From the NCBI GenBank assembly GCA_016648135.1, contig JADDOH010001985.1:1-64000 (forward strand): a DNA stretch of 64,000 nucleotides, given 5' to 3'. The notes under the pieces were generated by a model, which did not search any database, was not told the origin of the DNA, and saw nothing but the letters and a program-made list of their open reading frames with translations. The translations under genes were made by a program, and so were the position numbers. This document shows, piece after piece, positions 11,401-22,959 of this stretch. The DNA is from Agrypnia vestita (lineage: Eukaryota > Arthropoda > Insecta > Trichoptera > Phryganeidae). Each line of letters starts with the position of its first letter. Position 1 is the stretch's first letter.

Positions 11401-11506
11401 CGCCTTGTACAAAATCTTCTGTATAAGTTGTTACGAAAACCTTAGATGCTTAGTAGATGTCAAAAGATGTGTGAGAAACGCCCTTAAGCAGATATTTTTG
11501 ACATAA
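11381..11506 (+). CDS. Small open frame, 41 codons, unidentified
   Basis: An ATG in a good translation context (ACCATGG) starts a frame of 41 codons ending in TAA at 11504-11506. The product begins MAAMVKHALYKIF and has four cysteines and many basic residues. It has no signal peptide and matches no family I know. It could be a real micropeptide, the start of a spliced gene read into its intron, or chance; the CCATGGCGGCCATGG palindrome at the start makes chance plausible. Confidence 0.2.
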   Translation: MAAMVKHALYKIFCISCYENLRCLVDVKRCVRNALKQIFLT

Positions 11507-13600
11507 AAAATATATGTTTTACTAGGAAAATGCACAATTGTTTAAATATGTTATACAATTATAAAAACACAACCAATTATAGATTATAAGTACATACAAG
11601 AAATATACGAAGTACAGTAAATTATGTTAAAATAGGTTAAATTGACAAAAAATAAGTTACACAGTATTGAAAAGTCAAAAAGTAATGTCACTTTTCCTGT
11701 AAAGACTCTTATACTCAAATAACAACTCAAAAAGGTAACGGATGAATGAAAAAGTTAAAAAGTTATGGGGATTTAAAGGCTATGGTATGGTTATTTAAAT
11801 TTCTAATGAATGATATTAATAGAAAAATGTAAAGAAGAGGTATATACATAGGTTATTAGAAATAAATGAATGAATTTGATTAAATTTGCAGATACTAAGA
11901 TATTGAATAAATCTGGCTACCCTAAGTGTCAGGTAAAAATACAATCAAGCATGCAATGCAACAGAAAACTGTCAAATTTGTATTCTGATGCACAACTCTG
12001 TTCATCAATGTTTGAATTACTAAAAATATAATTATATATATGCATGTGAATTCGTTCATTATTATCATGTAAAATACAGGAATCTTTCCTTTCTATAAGT
12101 TAATTTGTGTGTGGAAATGGGAAAAGGGTAATAAATATGGGAAATTAAAAATATAATACTTGCATTTTATATTTTCGATTTCTATAGAAAATAAAATTAT
12201 TCTGCAATCTAATATAAGCCATAGCAAAGTATATCTAATGAGATAAACGTTAGCAAGGCAAAAGAAATGAAAAAAAAAAACTTTCTTAAATTATATATTT
12301 TTTAAACTACAATATATTCTATGAAACAAAATCGTGATGTTAATGAAAATAACACCTTTTTTTCACGCTCTGAAATATTTTCCAATTTTCGTAAAGGCTG
12401 TGTTCATCCAATCATTCCATCCCTTACAGCTCGTGTTGTAGATTTTATCGTATTGTATCTCAAACAATCGCGTACATGTACCGACACGCAATTCTGCCAA
12501 CTATTCCCCGGGGTTTTTATTGCAGGTTGTATTGCTAGACACCAGGTGTCGTCTTTCTCCTCTCATAAGCCTCAACACAAATAATTCCATTCCACCCCGC
12601 TGAAGGTAGAAAAATAACAGCACGTATTTATTGAATGGAGGAGAATAAATACGAATGCATCACATAAATTCTAGCACAAAAAGGTATTTATTTTTACAGA
12701 TACGGCTTATTTTTATTTTAATAAAAAATAACAACGTAAACACATACAAGACTTAGACGTAGGAATAAAAAATATGAGAGTATAAAATAATGTTCATTTC
12801 ATGCGTTTGATGCAATGTTACTATCAATTTTTGACTACGAAACCATGGTGGGTAGAACAGTGCTTTGAAAATACAACATGAAATATAAAAAAATGTTTTA
12901 GTACTCGTTGTAACGATATTTATTAGTAATATTTAGTAGACGTATGCAATTTGCAGTAGATAATAGTAAATGTTGAATTTGTTTTAACAAAAACGGGTTG
13001 TTTGACTAGTGGAAGACGCAAAAATGCGTATTTTTTAACTTTTACTATATATATTGGTCAAAAAGGGTTACACCATCATGAAATTGTCAGAAGCATTTTT
13101 TTTTCAAATTTATTTATAGCTTGAAGTTCCAAAAATAATGCAAGTCTTCATTCATTTACAAATTCCAAATATCGGCAAAATTTTAAAGTTGAATCTTTGT
13201 TTACACGTGAATAAATAAATATTTAATACTTCATTGTGCTGTGTATACTACCAAATAGTGAATATTGCTGCTTTTGCTATTAATATAATTGGATATATGC
13301 TGTCTTTGCTACGATGTTTCATCAACTCTTAGTGTAGTATGAAGCTGATTGAAGCAAATATTGTCTTTACGCTTAACAGTGATTCGGAAACATGACTTTG
13401 GAATGGATACAGCCATATTTCCTATAAAATCTCGAATTAAGTATATTCCGATATAGTATTCCTCGTTTAAAATTGAAAACATTTTTTTAATTCCTTTAAT
13501 TTGCTGCATTTATTTTTATATCCCTTACTTAATTAATATAAATGACGGCAAAATAAATATAAATAAAAAATAATATTTTACTTTTAATACATATTTTGAG
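11507..13600. other. AT-rich non-coding DNA
   Basis: Over 2 kb with no recognisable gene or element. A somewhat GC-richer patch at 12410-12600 holds a plus-strand frame (12321-12584) with no family resemblance, treated as chance. Confidence 0.45.
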
Positions 13601-13935
13601 ATAAGATTCTCGAAATTCCGGGAGATATTTGGGAGCTCCCGAAGCGTAGCACTCCTCTCATTAAATATACCGAGTACGCTATAATATGAATCATCCCTTA
13701 GGACATAAGCTCAAGAATCCGGTCGCCAAAAATTAAATTCCTAAGAAGACTAATCGCATAACTAAGCGTTGGCTGACGAGACGATCATAAAGGGAATGTT
13801 CCTAATTTTTGCCCTTATATATAAGAGATAAGTATCAACTGAGAAAGCTTATCGTTAGGACTCCGTTGATCTGATCGGCTTTGAAAAGATCAATTAAACG
13901 TCTGACAAAGATATATGTAGTTTATAAAGTAAAAC
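13600..13935 (+). other. Possible LTR or promoter fragment
   Basis: A GC-richer block contains TTATATATAAGAG near 13815 followed about 16 bases later by ATCAACTGAG, resembling a TATA box and an arthropod initiator region as in LTR promoters. No TG...CA ends or target duplication were found. Weak call. Confidence 0.25.
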
Positions 13936-14436
13936 TAGAAATAGGAACCATATAAGAAAAAAGTTTATATACAAAATTGTTATACGGAGGTGTAAACATT
14001 TACGATGAGACGCCGTAAAATATGGAGAATGTAAATAAACTGAATGAATTTATAAATAAATGCTACAATTATTGTAAAAATAGTATATTATTGAAGTTTA
14101 TAGGACGTTTATTATAGATTATATTGGTTGTAAGATTATTATTGTATTATAGATTATGTGAAGTAGATAAAAATATGTATCAATAATAAAATATTAGTTA
14201 GTATCCAATGTGTAATATTAACCCACTTAATAAAATATTTTATTAATTATAATATTCTTAAATTTAATTTTATTTATTAAGTTAGTTCATTTTAATTGAT
14301 TAAATAAAACTAACACTAAATATGCGTAAGTAATAATAATTTTTCTGAGTTTTTTAACAACATTCTAGAGACAGGCCACGTGTTAAAAACATTTAGATAA
14401 ACAAAAAATTAAAAAATCCTTAACGCTGAATCTGGT

Positions 14437-14560
14437 AGCTTGCTAGTGTAGTGGTCATGACGATCGACTAGTGATATGGTGGATGGTGGTTCGAGCCCCA
14501 TTCTAGGATATCAGCAAGTGAGCCCTATTTTCATGGCTTAGTTAAAGAATAGACAAAACC
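14437..14560 (+). repeat. SINE family S1, copy 1 (tRNA-derived head)
   Basis: It has RNA polymerase III promoter boxes at tRNA spacing: an A-box-like TAGTGTAGTGGTCATGACG near 14445 and a B-box GGTTCGAGCCC at 14488-14498. The body then reads CAGCAAGTGAGCCCTATTTTC, shared with the copies at 21289 (minus), 34065, 52815 and 61420. The 3' part is degraded. The family would depend on a LINE for movement. Confidence 0.75.
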
Positions 14561-14627
14561 TCTTAAATTTGATGAATAGTTAATTATTTAATATTAGATA
14601 TTCCCTATTTCAATGTTTTCTTTTTTT

Positions 14628-15110
14628 TGATAAAGTTACAAAGTAGGGTGGGTTGAAAAAAAGTTTTTTTATAACACGTACTTAAAATTCTACGATCAAT
14701 ACGTTACAGCCTCTTATATCTTTTCTATACTTCAATAATGTTAAAAAATCAAAAGATGTTGAATATTTTAATGTCCATCTGTCGTGCAATGTGTTTGAAA
14801 AACGAGAGTTGATTAAATTTTTCAAGATTTATTATGCAGCTATTCGCCCGTTTTTTTCAGAACCGAACAACCCGGAACTCACTACGAGGAGGTGGCTGCA
14901 CGTTAAGTTCTACTCACATTCTACCTAACTAATCATTCAGAGTAAGGGTGTTTGTAATATAGATAATATCTACAGCGTTACATTAGAGTGCTACCGTAGT
15001 CATCTCAATAAATACTTCTTAGAGAAATAAGGCAGTCCATTTTAGTTTCTAACTCTGTTGTTACATAATTTCATAAATTGTAATTAATTCACATTTGTTA
15101 ACTTTTTCAT
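14628..15110. other. AT-rich DNA at the left edge of the duplicated region
   Basis: The block starting at 14628 (TGATAAAGTTACAAAGTAGG) recurs at 23821, so the tandem duplication may extend this far left. No gene is visible. Confidence 0.4.
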
Positions 15111-15388
15111 CATCATCATCATTCTTGGCACTACAACCCTTGGTGGGTCTTGGCCTCCTCAATAATTTTCCTACACTCATCTCGGTCTAGTGCCAGCTCT
15201 CTCCAGTTTCGAAGCTCTAGGGCAGAGATATCTTTGAGGATGTTGTCACTCCATCTTAGTTTCGGCCTTCCTAAGCTCCTTCGCCCTATTGGCCTTGAGT
15301 TCAGCAGGGACTTTGGTGCTTGATGCTCGGAAATTCTCTCCACATGACCCAGCCACCGAAGTCTTATTTCTTTTTTCAAATTTTTCAT
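15110..15388 (-). pseudogene. LINE 3' end with C-terminal coding piece
   Basis: The minus strand, 15388 to 15131, encodes 85 residues including RLRWLGHVERI, GRPKLRWSDNI and NWRELALDRDEC. This is the 'RWLGHxxRM ... GRPxxRWxDxI ... W...A.DR..W' signature that ends RTE/endonuclease-type LINE polyproteins. On the same strand it runs into a GAT microsatellite (CATCATCATCATCATT on the plus strand at about 15109-15124), a typical 3' tail. It is 5'-truncated and has no reverse transcriptase domain. Confidence 0.8.
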
Positions 15389-15779
15389 ACCATTGAATAT
15401 ATATTACTTCTTCTTAATACTTTTATTTTTGTATATTAACTCTGTATTCTACATATTTTATTATTATTATCTTATACTTACTTTTACTTACTCTCTCATT
15501 TTATATTATAAGGTAATTAGTACAACATCAAATTACTGTAATAGGTTTTGTAACCGTTGAAATAAATAAATAAATAAAATAAATAATAATATTTTAAAAT
15601 CGGTTACCTAAATTGACTTGGATCAAACGGTTCACTATTATTCATAGGTATTTTTAATATTAATATTATACATACTGATCTATAAAAGGAATAGGAAAAA
15701 AAAGAGTAAGAATTGATAATAATGATTTTCAAGTGTATTTAAATGTACATGTTTAACAATTCGGAAGACTACCATATAT

Positions 15780-16370
15780 ACATTAAAAATAATATTGCTT
15801 AGTATTCCACCTCAAAATGTAGAGGAATCATTACCAGCTGCGAAATCTATATAAACTTTTTCATGAGAAGGACAATAGGTGTCGCTAGCATATTCCCTTC
15901 AAATATGTGAAAGGTTTTCACATTTTCAACATATACACAATTTAAAAAAAATTGATAATATGTGGATGTTCTTACGATGGAATTGGTGAACATTGCATTG
16001 TTTACAGTGATCACTTAAGCCAGCTCATACAGGTCTGGGCCATCCCATAAAAAGACTTATATAGCATCGTCTCTGTGAGACTTCTATAATTAATCTTAAA
16101 TTATTATTTATGCTATTTCTTTTATATGTTTACACCTTGACAGCTTAACAGTATAGACATCTCTAGCTTCATGTTCTACGGTACATTAGATTTTATATGA
16201 CATACACTATATATTACCTCTTGTCAAAAAACAGTAAATATCAAGACTAGAAATACCATTGATAAAAAGGAAAAATATATTCGATCAATAATTATGAAAA
16301 TCACAATAAAAATCGACATTTTTACTCTGAAATAATAAATTTAAGAAAAGGTACATAAAAAATATTATAC
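15780..16370 (-). repeat. Downstream flank of OBP-A, duplicated block
   Basis: This block is shared with the OBP-B flank (about 23925-24041 plus 25327-25830, interrupted there by a mariner) and, more weakly, with 31650-31990. Shared markers are ATCATTACCAGCTGCGAAAT, TTTTTCATGAGAAGGAC and GATCACTTAAGCCAGC. Similar short blocks also lie near 39160-39260, 44620-44810 and 54880-54965, so part of it is a dispersed repeat. Confidence 0.7.
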
Positions 16371-16371
16371 A

Positions 16372-16377
16372 TTTATT
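16372..16377 (-). terminator. Poly(A) signal of OBP-A
   Basis: AATAAA on the minus strand, about 103 nt past the stop codon. The equivalent hexamer is conserved at 25824-25829 beside OBP-B. Confidence 0.5.
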
Positions 16378-16479
16378 TTGATTCATATTTTAATAATCCA
16401 AAAGACAGTATTAACAAATAAAAAGTGCATCTAGTGTTCACTAAAGGGAAACCAACACCATGGTTCAATATCTTTGTAA

Positions 16480-19400
16480 TCACTGCTTCTCCTTTTCCCT
16501 CATTTCCTTCTCTTTACTCGGTACACATCTAGCGAACTGAAGCATAACTTCGCATTTGTCCTCTTCCTTGTTACTTGATTCTGCGCATTGATTGACTAGT
16601 TCATTAACTCGATCGGCAGCACTCCCTGATAACACAATTATTATTTAAATGTCTACATTTTTATACTTAATATACAGGATTTCCCTGAGACAATCACAAC
16701 TGACGTGCTGATGTCGTAACACATGGGCCCCGATGATGGACCCTGAAATGGGATCCGGAACGTCGGTCAGAAAGGTCGTAGAAACTGAGTAGAATATACC
16801 AGAAAACTTAAACCTTAATAAATTATTATTATTGGGGGATTTTTAAAACATTTCTATGTATTTTGGAAGCATGTGCACAAAACCTTCTAAAAGCCAAGAT
16901 ATGAAAAAAAAAAATTGAAAAATACTTTTACCTATATGAACATATATATTTTTATCTTTTTAACTTCTTTTATATATTTTATTTCATTCACTATCCAATT
17001 TAAATCCTTTTTTTAATGTGTATGATATAGAATGAACACTACTACTAAATTTAGTAATGATTCATTATTATTTTTAGTTATTTTTTATCGGCACTAAGAT
17101 TTATTCATATAATAACTGCTTTATATGAATAATAAATATTCTTGCACATATTTCTACCTACTGAAAGAGCACTGTCTCCTATAATACAGTAAAATACTAA
17201 TGTAACAGGCATGGTGTCAAATAAATGTATTGTTTACTTTACTGCCAAGACCCTCAGCAACAATGAAACATGGTTATATATTTTTGTAAACACTATAAAA
17301 TATTGTCACATATGAATTTATCTATCTATCTATCTATTTTAAATTTAAATCTCCGCTCTAGCTTAAGAGTTATTATAAAAACATTTATCTAAATTTAGTT
17401 TTTTAAATAGTGTCGCATGTGCTTCTAAGGCCCTCATTTACTAAAACATGGAAAAATTTATTACCTTACGTACATTTATTATAAAGGTTTTTGAGATTCA
17501 CTGTTATTAAAGGCAGATAATAAATTGACATCAGATTAATAAATAAATCATTAACAAAAGACTACATATATATTATATATAGATCTCATTTTTTTCGAAA
17601 TCATAGTTTGTTATTATGAGCAATCTGCTATTCCTTGATTGCTATTTCTCGGAAAGGAAAATTTGTCGGATAGATTTCTTTATGCATATTTTTCTAATTG
17701 ATTCACTTTATTGTTTTGATTCATTTAATTTTTGAGATTTATCTATTATGAATAAAATCTACCAAAATACATATTAAATTATGATTCATTGTCAAGTTTA
17801 GTGAGTGTTTTACAGATAAGTAAAATACGTATTTCTGAGTAAATATGTCGTTTTAAAATTTAGCGCAATAATATTGACAGCCTTGACTTAATCTACTAAT
17901 AAACATCTGTTTATCAGTACTGACGGATTATTGTAACAATACTGCAACAGTCGCTCAAAATAACTCTCCAATATTCAGAATCCAAAATCCAGGCAATGCG
18001 TACGCCGAAATTGATAAGTGGAATGCTACCTTGTCTGGTTAAAATAAGGTTCTCACAAGAAAGTTTTTATAAATAGCAGAGTGAAAATAATAATTTCAAT
18101 TTACTTTTTATTTTCACTCATTTATTTCATTGTATAGTGTCAATCTATTTTAAAAAATTGTTTTACATGCGTTCGACAATTAGATTTAAATTGTTAACAT
18201 GTCTTTTCTTTTTTTATTATCTTTTACATTTTATTTTATTATTGACATATTTTTTCAATGGTAATATAAATAAATAAATTAAAATAATGATCGCCAACTT
18301 GATCATAAGCGTTCGTTATTCGGACCAGGAGAAAATTTTTATTTGAATAAACGAAATGTATGTTTTTCAATAGATATTTTAATTAAAATATGGTTATAAA
18401 TATATGTACTACCTGGAAGGTACTTATGGACAATATCCATTATCTTCTTCGCGTCCATCTTCCCCTTAACCATGGTACCGATTTTTTCTCCGACACAGGC
18501 CAACCCGCACCCATCTCCACCCCCTTCCTTCACGGCGGACGTCGAATACTTTTCGATATCGTCTTCTTTTAAACCTAGCTGGTGGTATCAACATTTCAAA
18601 AATTAGCTTAGGCTCAGCGAAGGATGAGTATTAAAATACAATAAAGAGACTATTTACATGAATTATAATGTTAGAAAATAATTCAAACACAGTGATTGGT
18701 AGAATATATGAGCCCGTAATTATGAAAGTGGACTAAGTAATGTTTCTTTCCTTTCGAGATAATTAAAGGTTTGCGTTTGCATTAAATACAAAATATTTTT
18801 ATATTACGCAACACAATGTTTTCAATCTTATATAATGTACTAGATTTATATTTTATTTTGACATATAAATATTGCATGAAGCTTATAAGGAAACATAATA
18901 ATTTAAGGCTGAAATGTCTTAGACCGTTTTCAAAATTAACGAAACGTATTAAAATTGACTTAAAAAAAAGTTCTTTTTTTATTAAAAATAAAATTTTATT
19001 AAGCCATGTTAAGAAAAAATTTTAATAATGCTTTACTTAGTTTTGCTTACTTTTGATAAGTATTTAATGATCATGTATGTTCTTTTATTATCTGGAAGTA
19101 TGATTTTGGGTTTTAAGATTTTTTAAATATTCATGGTATGTAAATTGGTGGAATATAATGAAGCAGTTATCTCAAAATTTTTCTTTAGTTATTGATCTGC
19201 TGGTAGAGTATAATGGAAGTGAGGAAATACTTTGGAATATTTTTGGTCATCCTCTTTTGGGTGAAAGGTCTAAAATAAGGAAGTCGGCCTCATCATCCAA
19301 AGAAGTTTTATAAAACATTTTATATGGGGAATTTTTACAAAAACGCATTCATTATATTTTTAGCCGAGAGACAGACACGGTGGTATTTTTGGTTTTTCTT

Positions 19401-21690
19401 GTGGTCGATTATTCTAACATTTTTGTCGAAACAAAATCCTTTTGTGTCATTCTTTTAACCGAAAGTGATTTCCTTTTACTACAACGTGTCCTATTAACCT
19501 ATAATAATATTCAGGGATGTATAATCGTCTATTTTAATCTCGTTTTTATTAAGCTAAAATCATAATAATTTGGCAAAAACGAAAGTCCCGATATTAAAAA
19601 ATTGTGATCTACAATGTTAATATTATTATTGAAAGATTTAACTATTTTTAACCATGTTAGTGCCATTTTGATGTTAGGACTTTGGCTTGAACAAGCATCG
19701 TCGTAAGCTATTGCGTGTTTGGTAGTCACATTTTCACAATGCTTTAAAATACACGAGATAACTTCTTGTGAACCTTATAAAGCTAAAGTCTCATCCCATA
19801 CATACATTTTAACCACATTATTGTGAAAATTATGGCAACCTAAGTTGTATACATATGTATCTACAAAAATTCTTACAAACAGCAACTTTTGAATTTACCG
19901 TGTTTAAAAAATATTCAAAATTCGCTTTTCTCATCGATCTTTCTCCAGTTCTGGGACGTCTTTGTTTTATCATTTTAAAAATATTGCATTTTACATTTTT
20001 ACAAAAACATTTAAAAAATTGTGCACTGGAAAATTTTTAATTGTTGTAAAATTGTGCATTGGAAAAAAAAATTGAACATTTAAAAAATTGTGGATGTTTT
20101 TGTAGTGTACACTTTGCCGCTATTTCTCTTTAACTTTCTAACGTTTTGTATATGGTTATGTTAATTTCTTGATATCTTTCTTTTTTCATTTTCCCTGGCT
20201 CCATGATTAGGATGTTTGGATTTTCGTAGAATAAATCTTGGTGAGATTCATCAGAAGACGTTAACTGTTTTACTCGTTTCCATTTTTTTGACGTTTTTTT
20301 TGAATTTGTCGGCTTTATATCTATAAACCGCATGTGATAAATATATATTAATTACCTGAGCCACTATCTGATGGCATAATGGAAAATAAAATTCAGGTTT
20401 GCAAGTAAAGCAGGGGTAAAAACAACGAAACACTGCGTCACGGAAGCTAACACGCGGCAAACTGACTTAGACCACTATCAAAATGAACATCAACGGTATA
20501 TCGTTGAACGTTGTAACAGTGCACTATGTATGTATGTAACAGTATGATACTTCAAATTTTTCTTAATAGTTTTTGTATAATAGTTTTTGCTACATATTAT
20601 ATAAATTTAAAACAGTGTGACACAAAATAATTAATAAACTCAATTTTTTTCGATTTCTTGACTTAGACCACTTTCATAATTATGTGCTCAATTATAGAAA
20701 ATTAAAAATATATTTATGATGGTGTCCATCAAAAAAATATGAGTCTCACTTACCAAATTAATTAAGTATTTTTATATGTATGTTATGGCGAAATTACATT
20801 TTAACGAAAGTATATTTTTTCAACGAATTTAACCCATATATTTTCTATTAGTTAGGTCGGTTAGGTTAGGTTACTACATTGCTTAGGTTCGTTAGTTAGA
20901 TACTAGTTGTAACCTCATCCAATATATTAGTTAGGTCGGTTAGGTTAGGTTACTAAATAGCTTAGGTTCGTTAGTAAGATACTAGTTGTAACCTCATCCA
21001 ATATAACAGAGGTGACTAACCTAATAGAAAATATACTTAACTAGAAATAAACTTTCGCTGTATCAAAAAAAAATTGTGAATTGGGAGAGTAATAGAACGT
21101 TCAGAGATTGAGTCCTACGACAAAAAAATCATTTGTCTCAACCCTCCCCCCCTGGAGACGATTGAGACATTCTTAACAACCAATACTTCTTATAAGCTGA
21201 AGATCTACCGTAGCTTCTCAGTTCTTCATACCAGTTCTAATTGATTTAATGAATAATACTTGAAATATTAGTTTTTTTTTTTAAATAGAGATGCGAACAC
21301 GGAATGCGTATCGCACCAATATTTTAATATTCTCAAAATAAGCTGAACCCTTGTGTTATGAGGATAGGACTAACTTGATGAAGTCCTGGAATGGTGCTCG
21401 AACCACCGATCATCAGATCACTAGGCGAGCGTCATGACCATTACACCAACAAGCTACCCATTATTTATTTATTAACAAGTTATTTTGTGTTTTCTACTAC
21501 AGTAAGTAAAAAGACAGCAATCTCTTATAGGGGTACATACCTCAGATTTGCATGCTGAATAGGCTTTATAAACTTGTTCCTTTATGTCCCCAAGGGCCTC
21601 CGTGTTCTGGCCAGTCACAAGGCAAACTTCCATTAAAGCGACAACTGTTACAAATTGTACCAAGCGAACAAATGAAATGTCGGACATCAT
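16480..21690 (-). CDS. Odorant-binding protein, copy A (three exons, 153 aa)
   Basis: A complete classical insect odorant-binding protein, predicted to be secreted and to carry hydrophobic ligands in sensillar lymph or other secretions. Exons: 21541-21690, 18413-18578 and 16480-16625; all splice sites are GT/AG, with intron phases 0 and 1. Residues 1-28 form a signal peptide (VQFVTVVALMEVCLV core). Six conserved cysteines follow at 47, 74, 78, 119, 130 and 139. The spacing C-x26-C-x3-C-x40-C-x10-C-x8-C fits the classical pattern for three disulfides. Exon 2 begins LGLKEDDIEKY, a common OBP helix, and the C-terminus is highly charged (KEKEMREKEKQ). I chose the ATG at 21690 because it aligns with the start of OBP-B; a second ATG follows immediately and an upstream in-frame ATG at 21723 is less likely. 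Intron 1 holds a 2-kb DNA transposon and a SINE. The ligand is unknown. Confidence 0.93.
16700..16810 (+). ncRNA. Decayed hammerhead-like motif (Penelope-type repeat), intron 2 of OBP-A
   Basis: CCGATGA at 16730-16736 is followed by a stem-loop, GGACCC-TGAA-ATGGGATCC, and then GGAACGTCGGTC. This corresponds to the hammerhead order CTGATGA, stem II, GAAA, stem III (ACGT), H17, stem I strand (GGTC pairing with GGCC before the core). Two core bases are changed (CTGATGA to CCGATGA; GAAA to GGAA), so cleavage is not expected. A related, also changed copy sits at the same place in OBP-B (26180-26225), so the insertion predates the duplication. Confidence 0.45.
16811..18412. other. Remainder of OBP-A intron 2
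   Basis: AT-rich intron sequence with a CTAT microsatellite near 17319-17337. A small stem (GAGTGAAAATAA / TTATTTTCACTC) near 18078-18118 is also present in OBP-B intron 2 (about 26962-27030). No other gene is seen. Confidence 0.5.
18709..20690 (-). mobile_element. DNA transposon with 31-bp TIRs inside OBP-A intron 1
   Basis: The ends are inverted repeats. 18709-18739 (TGAGCCCGTAATTATGAAAG...) matches the reverse complement of 20660-20690 (TGAGCACATAATTATGAAAG...) with about three mismatches. A subterminal copy of the inner TIR (GACTTAGACCACTATCA) lies near 20467. The interval is absent from intron 1 of OBP-B, where the flanks join directly (…GTGATTGGTAAAATG / TATTGAAAATTC… near 27571-27600). 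The interior encodes a decayed transposase on the minus strand (separate entry). Target duplication length is unclear because the flanks are A/T-rich. At 1.98 kb it looks like a full-length element. Confidence 0.75.
19090..20377 (-). pseudogene. Degenerate transposase of an unnamed insect DDE-type family
   Basis: Minus-strand translation gives ordered, recognisable blocks. A start MPSDSGS at 20377 is followed by a candidate 35-nt intron (about 20321-20355) and DIKPTNSKKTSKKWKR. Then come KMYVWDETLAL (about 19812-19780), KHAIAYDDACSSQSPNIKMA (about 19727-19670), NIVDHNFLISGLSFLPNYYDF (about 19630-19570), MTQKDFVSTKMLE, RFCKNSPYKMFYKTSLDDEADF (about 19340-19275) and a C-terminal LLHYIPPIYIP-like block. 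In anonymous insect and other animal proteins I know, these correspond to WDE, YSDxCxGQN, DHxFLxSGHSFLPND and YYKxSLxDExPF. The WDE, DD and final D residues suit a DDE/D nuclease. Several stops and frame changes inactivate it. The family has no firm name that I can give. Confidence 0.6.
20836..21040. repeat. Small element with GGTTAGG motifs and a local 83-bp tandem duplication
   Basis: A TATTTTCTATTAGTTAG end near 20840 and an inverted CTAACCTAATAGAAAATA near 21018 bracket two tandem copies (period about 83 bp) of a unit containing GGTCGGTTAGGTTAGGTTAC. OBP-B intron 1 has the same element with only one unit (about 27715-27860), so the internal duplication happened after the gene duplication, or was lost in B. 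Confidence 0.6.
21289..21458 (-). repeat. SINE family S1, copy 2 (nearly complete)
   Basis: On the minus strand it reads GGTAGCTTGTTGGTGTAATG (A box), then GGTGGTTCGAGCACCATT (B box), then the shared body TCAAGTTAGTCCTATCC and the 3' end GATACGCATTCCGTG-TTCGCATCT followed by an A-rich tail (T-run on the plus strand at 21272-21282). This is the best view of the family's full length, about 170 bp. It sits about 80 bp from the exon 1 donor site of OBP-A and is absent from OBP-B. Confidence 0.8.
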
Positions 21691-21767
21691 CGCGATTAGA
21701 ATTTTGAAAGGTACGCTTGACAACGAACCACGCAGTCAAATAATGGTCAAGTCTCTGCTCGCTTCTG

Positions 21768-21777
21768 CTTTTATATA
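21768..21777 (-). promoter_or_regulatory. TATA box of OBP-A
   Basis: TATATAAAAG on the minus strand, 78-87 bp upstream of the ATG; the identical decamer is at 28919-28928 upstream of OBP-B. The surrounding sequence (TTTCCACGAATGA and CGACTTGACCATTATT-like blocks) is conserved between the two promoters, which supports function. Transcription would start about 25-30 bp downstream, near 21740. Confidence 0.75.
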
Positions 21778-22289
21778 TCGTCATTCGTGGAAATTGTTCA
21801 TTATCAAATTATTGCAAAAATATACAATGTCATTGCTAATGACGCCGCCAATTTAAAATATATAATATAAAGGAAGGTAAATTCGTGCGCAAAAAGTTGT
21901 GATGTTTTTCACCAGTTTTAACCAAGCGCGTGCATTGAAACAATTGCAGTTTGAGATGATTGTTATATAAATAGATAATATAAAAATGATTACATGTGTT
22001 TTATCACCCCTTCGTACACATTTCTTTATTTAGAAAGTTTTATGGGTCTATGGCTTTTTTTAAATATATTTATTTTATTTTATTTTTTAACGATCACTTT
22101 TAGTTTATACACTGCAAACGAACTAGATAGAAGAATGATGTATTTTTAGGTTGAATGATTGTTAACTATGTAAGTTTATTAAAATTTCCCTTTAAATTGA
22201 GCCTAAGTAAATATTCATGAAGAATTTATCAATACCAGCCGTAAACCCGTGAAAAATCAAGGGACATAATAATTGCAGGAATTTGAAGC

Positions 22290-22870
22290 CGATAATAAGT
22301 TTTGTTTTTTTTATATTTAACTATTTTATATTTATCAAATCTTTAATGACACCATTTTTAATGAATATTCCTTGCTGATAAATCAGTACTGTTGTTGTAA
22401 TTCCAGCACAGATGGACCGACGTACATTCGAAATTAGGAGAGTTAATTATTAACCGACGTAGTTATAACGTTGATATTTTTAAGTTTTTAAATAAAATTA
22501 CAATATTAATTATAGAAAACACATTATTATTGATTCAATTTTTAATTTCAGCACAAAGTTCTGTGAATTATTAACAAATTTATTAATCAATTAGAAAAGA
22601 CATACAGAAAACTCAAATAAACGACAAAATACAAAGTTATTTATGACTATTGCATTATAAAAAATGGATTGCTTTAAAAAATAGAATAATATGAAAAGAA
22701 TAATAGAATAACGCGCCGTTTCCGGATAGAGTGAAGGTCCGATGGTTCAAATCCCGATAGCAGCTAAAATACTTTTTCGTTTATTTGATTTTTCTGTATA
22801 TCTTTTCTAATTGATTAAGACATTTGTAAAAGTTATAATAAATTATCAAAGTAAGCCTAGATGATTATTG
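22290..22870. repeat. Copy-A-specific insert with SINE family S2 material
   Basis: This interval has no counterpart in copy B. It contains the 3' part of an S2 SINE at about 22710-22830 (CGGATAGAGTGAAGGTCCG, B-box-like GGTTCAAATCCC, tail CTGTATATCTTTTCTAATTG). An inverted partial copy of the tail lies at about 22570-22625 (CAATTAGAAAAGACATACAG). The A box is missing from the plus-strand copy. A better copy lies at 59222-59352. Confidence 0.55.
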
Positions 22871-22959
22871 GAATAATTCATATATTTTTTAAACAGTCAT
22901 AGACATCAGTCATCATCAACTCGAAGTTCACATGCTACCTACCTTAAATGAATGATTTA

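Noticed and set aside
20851..20975. GGTTAGGTTAGG runs as interstitial insect telomere repeats (TTAGG)n
   Set aside because: Only two to three units at a time, inside a small element present in both OBP introns; not a telomere array.
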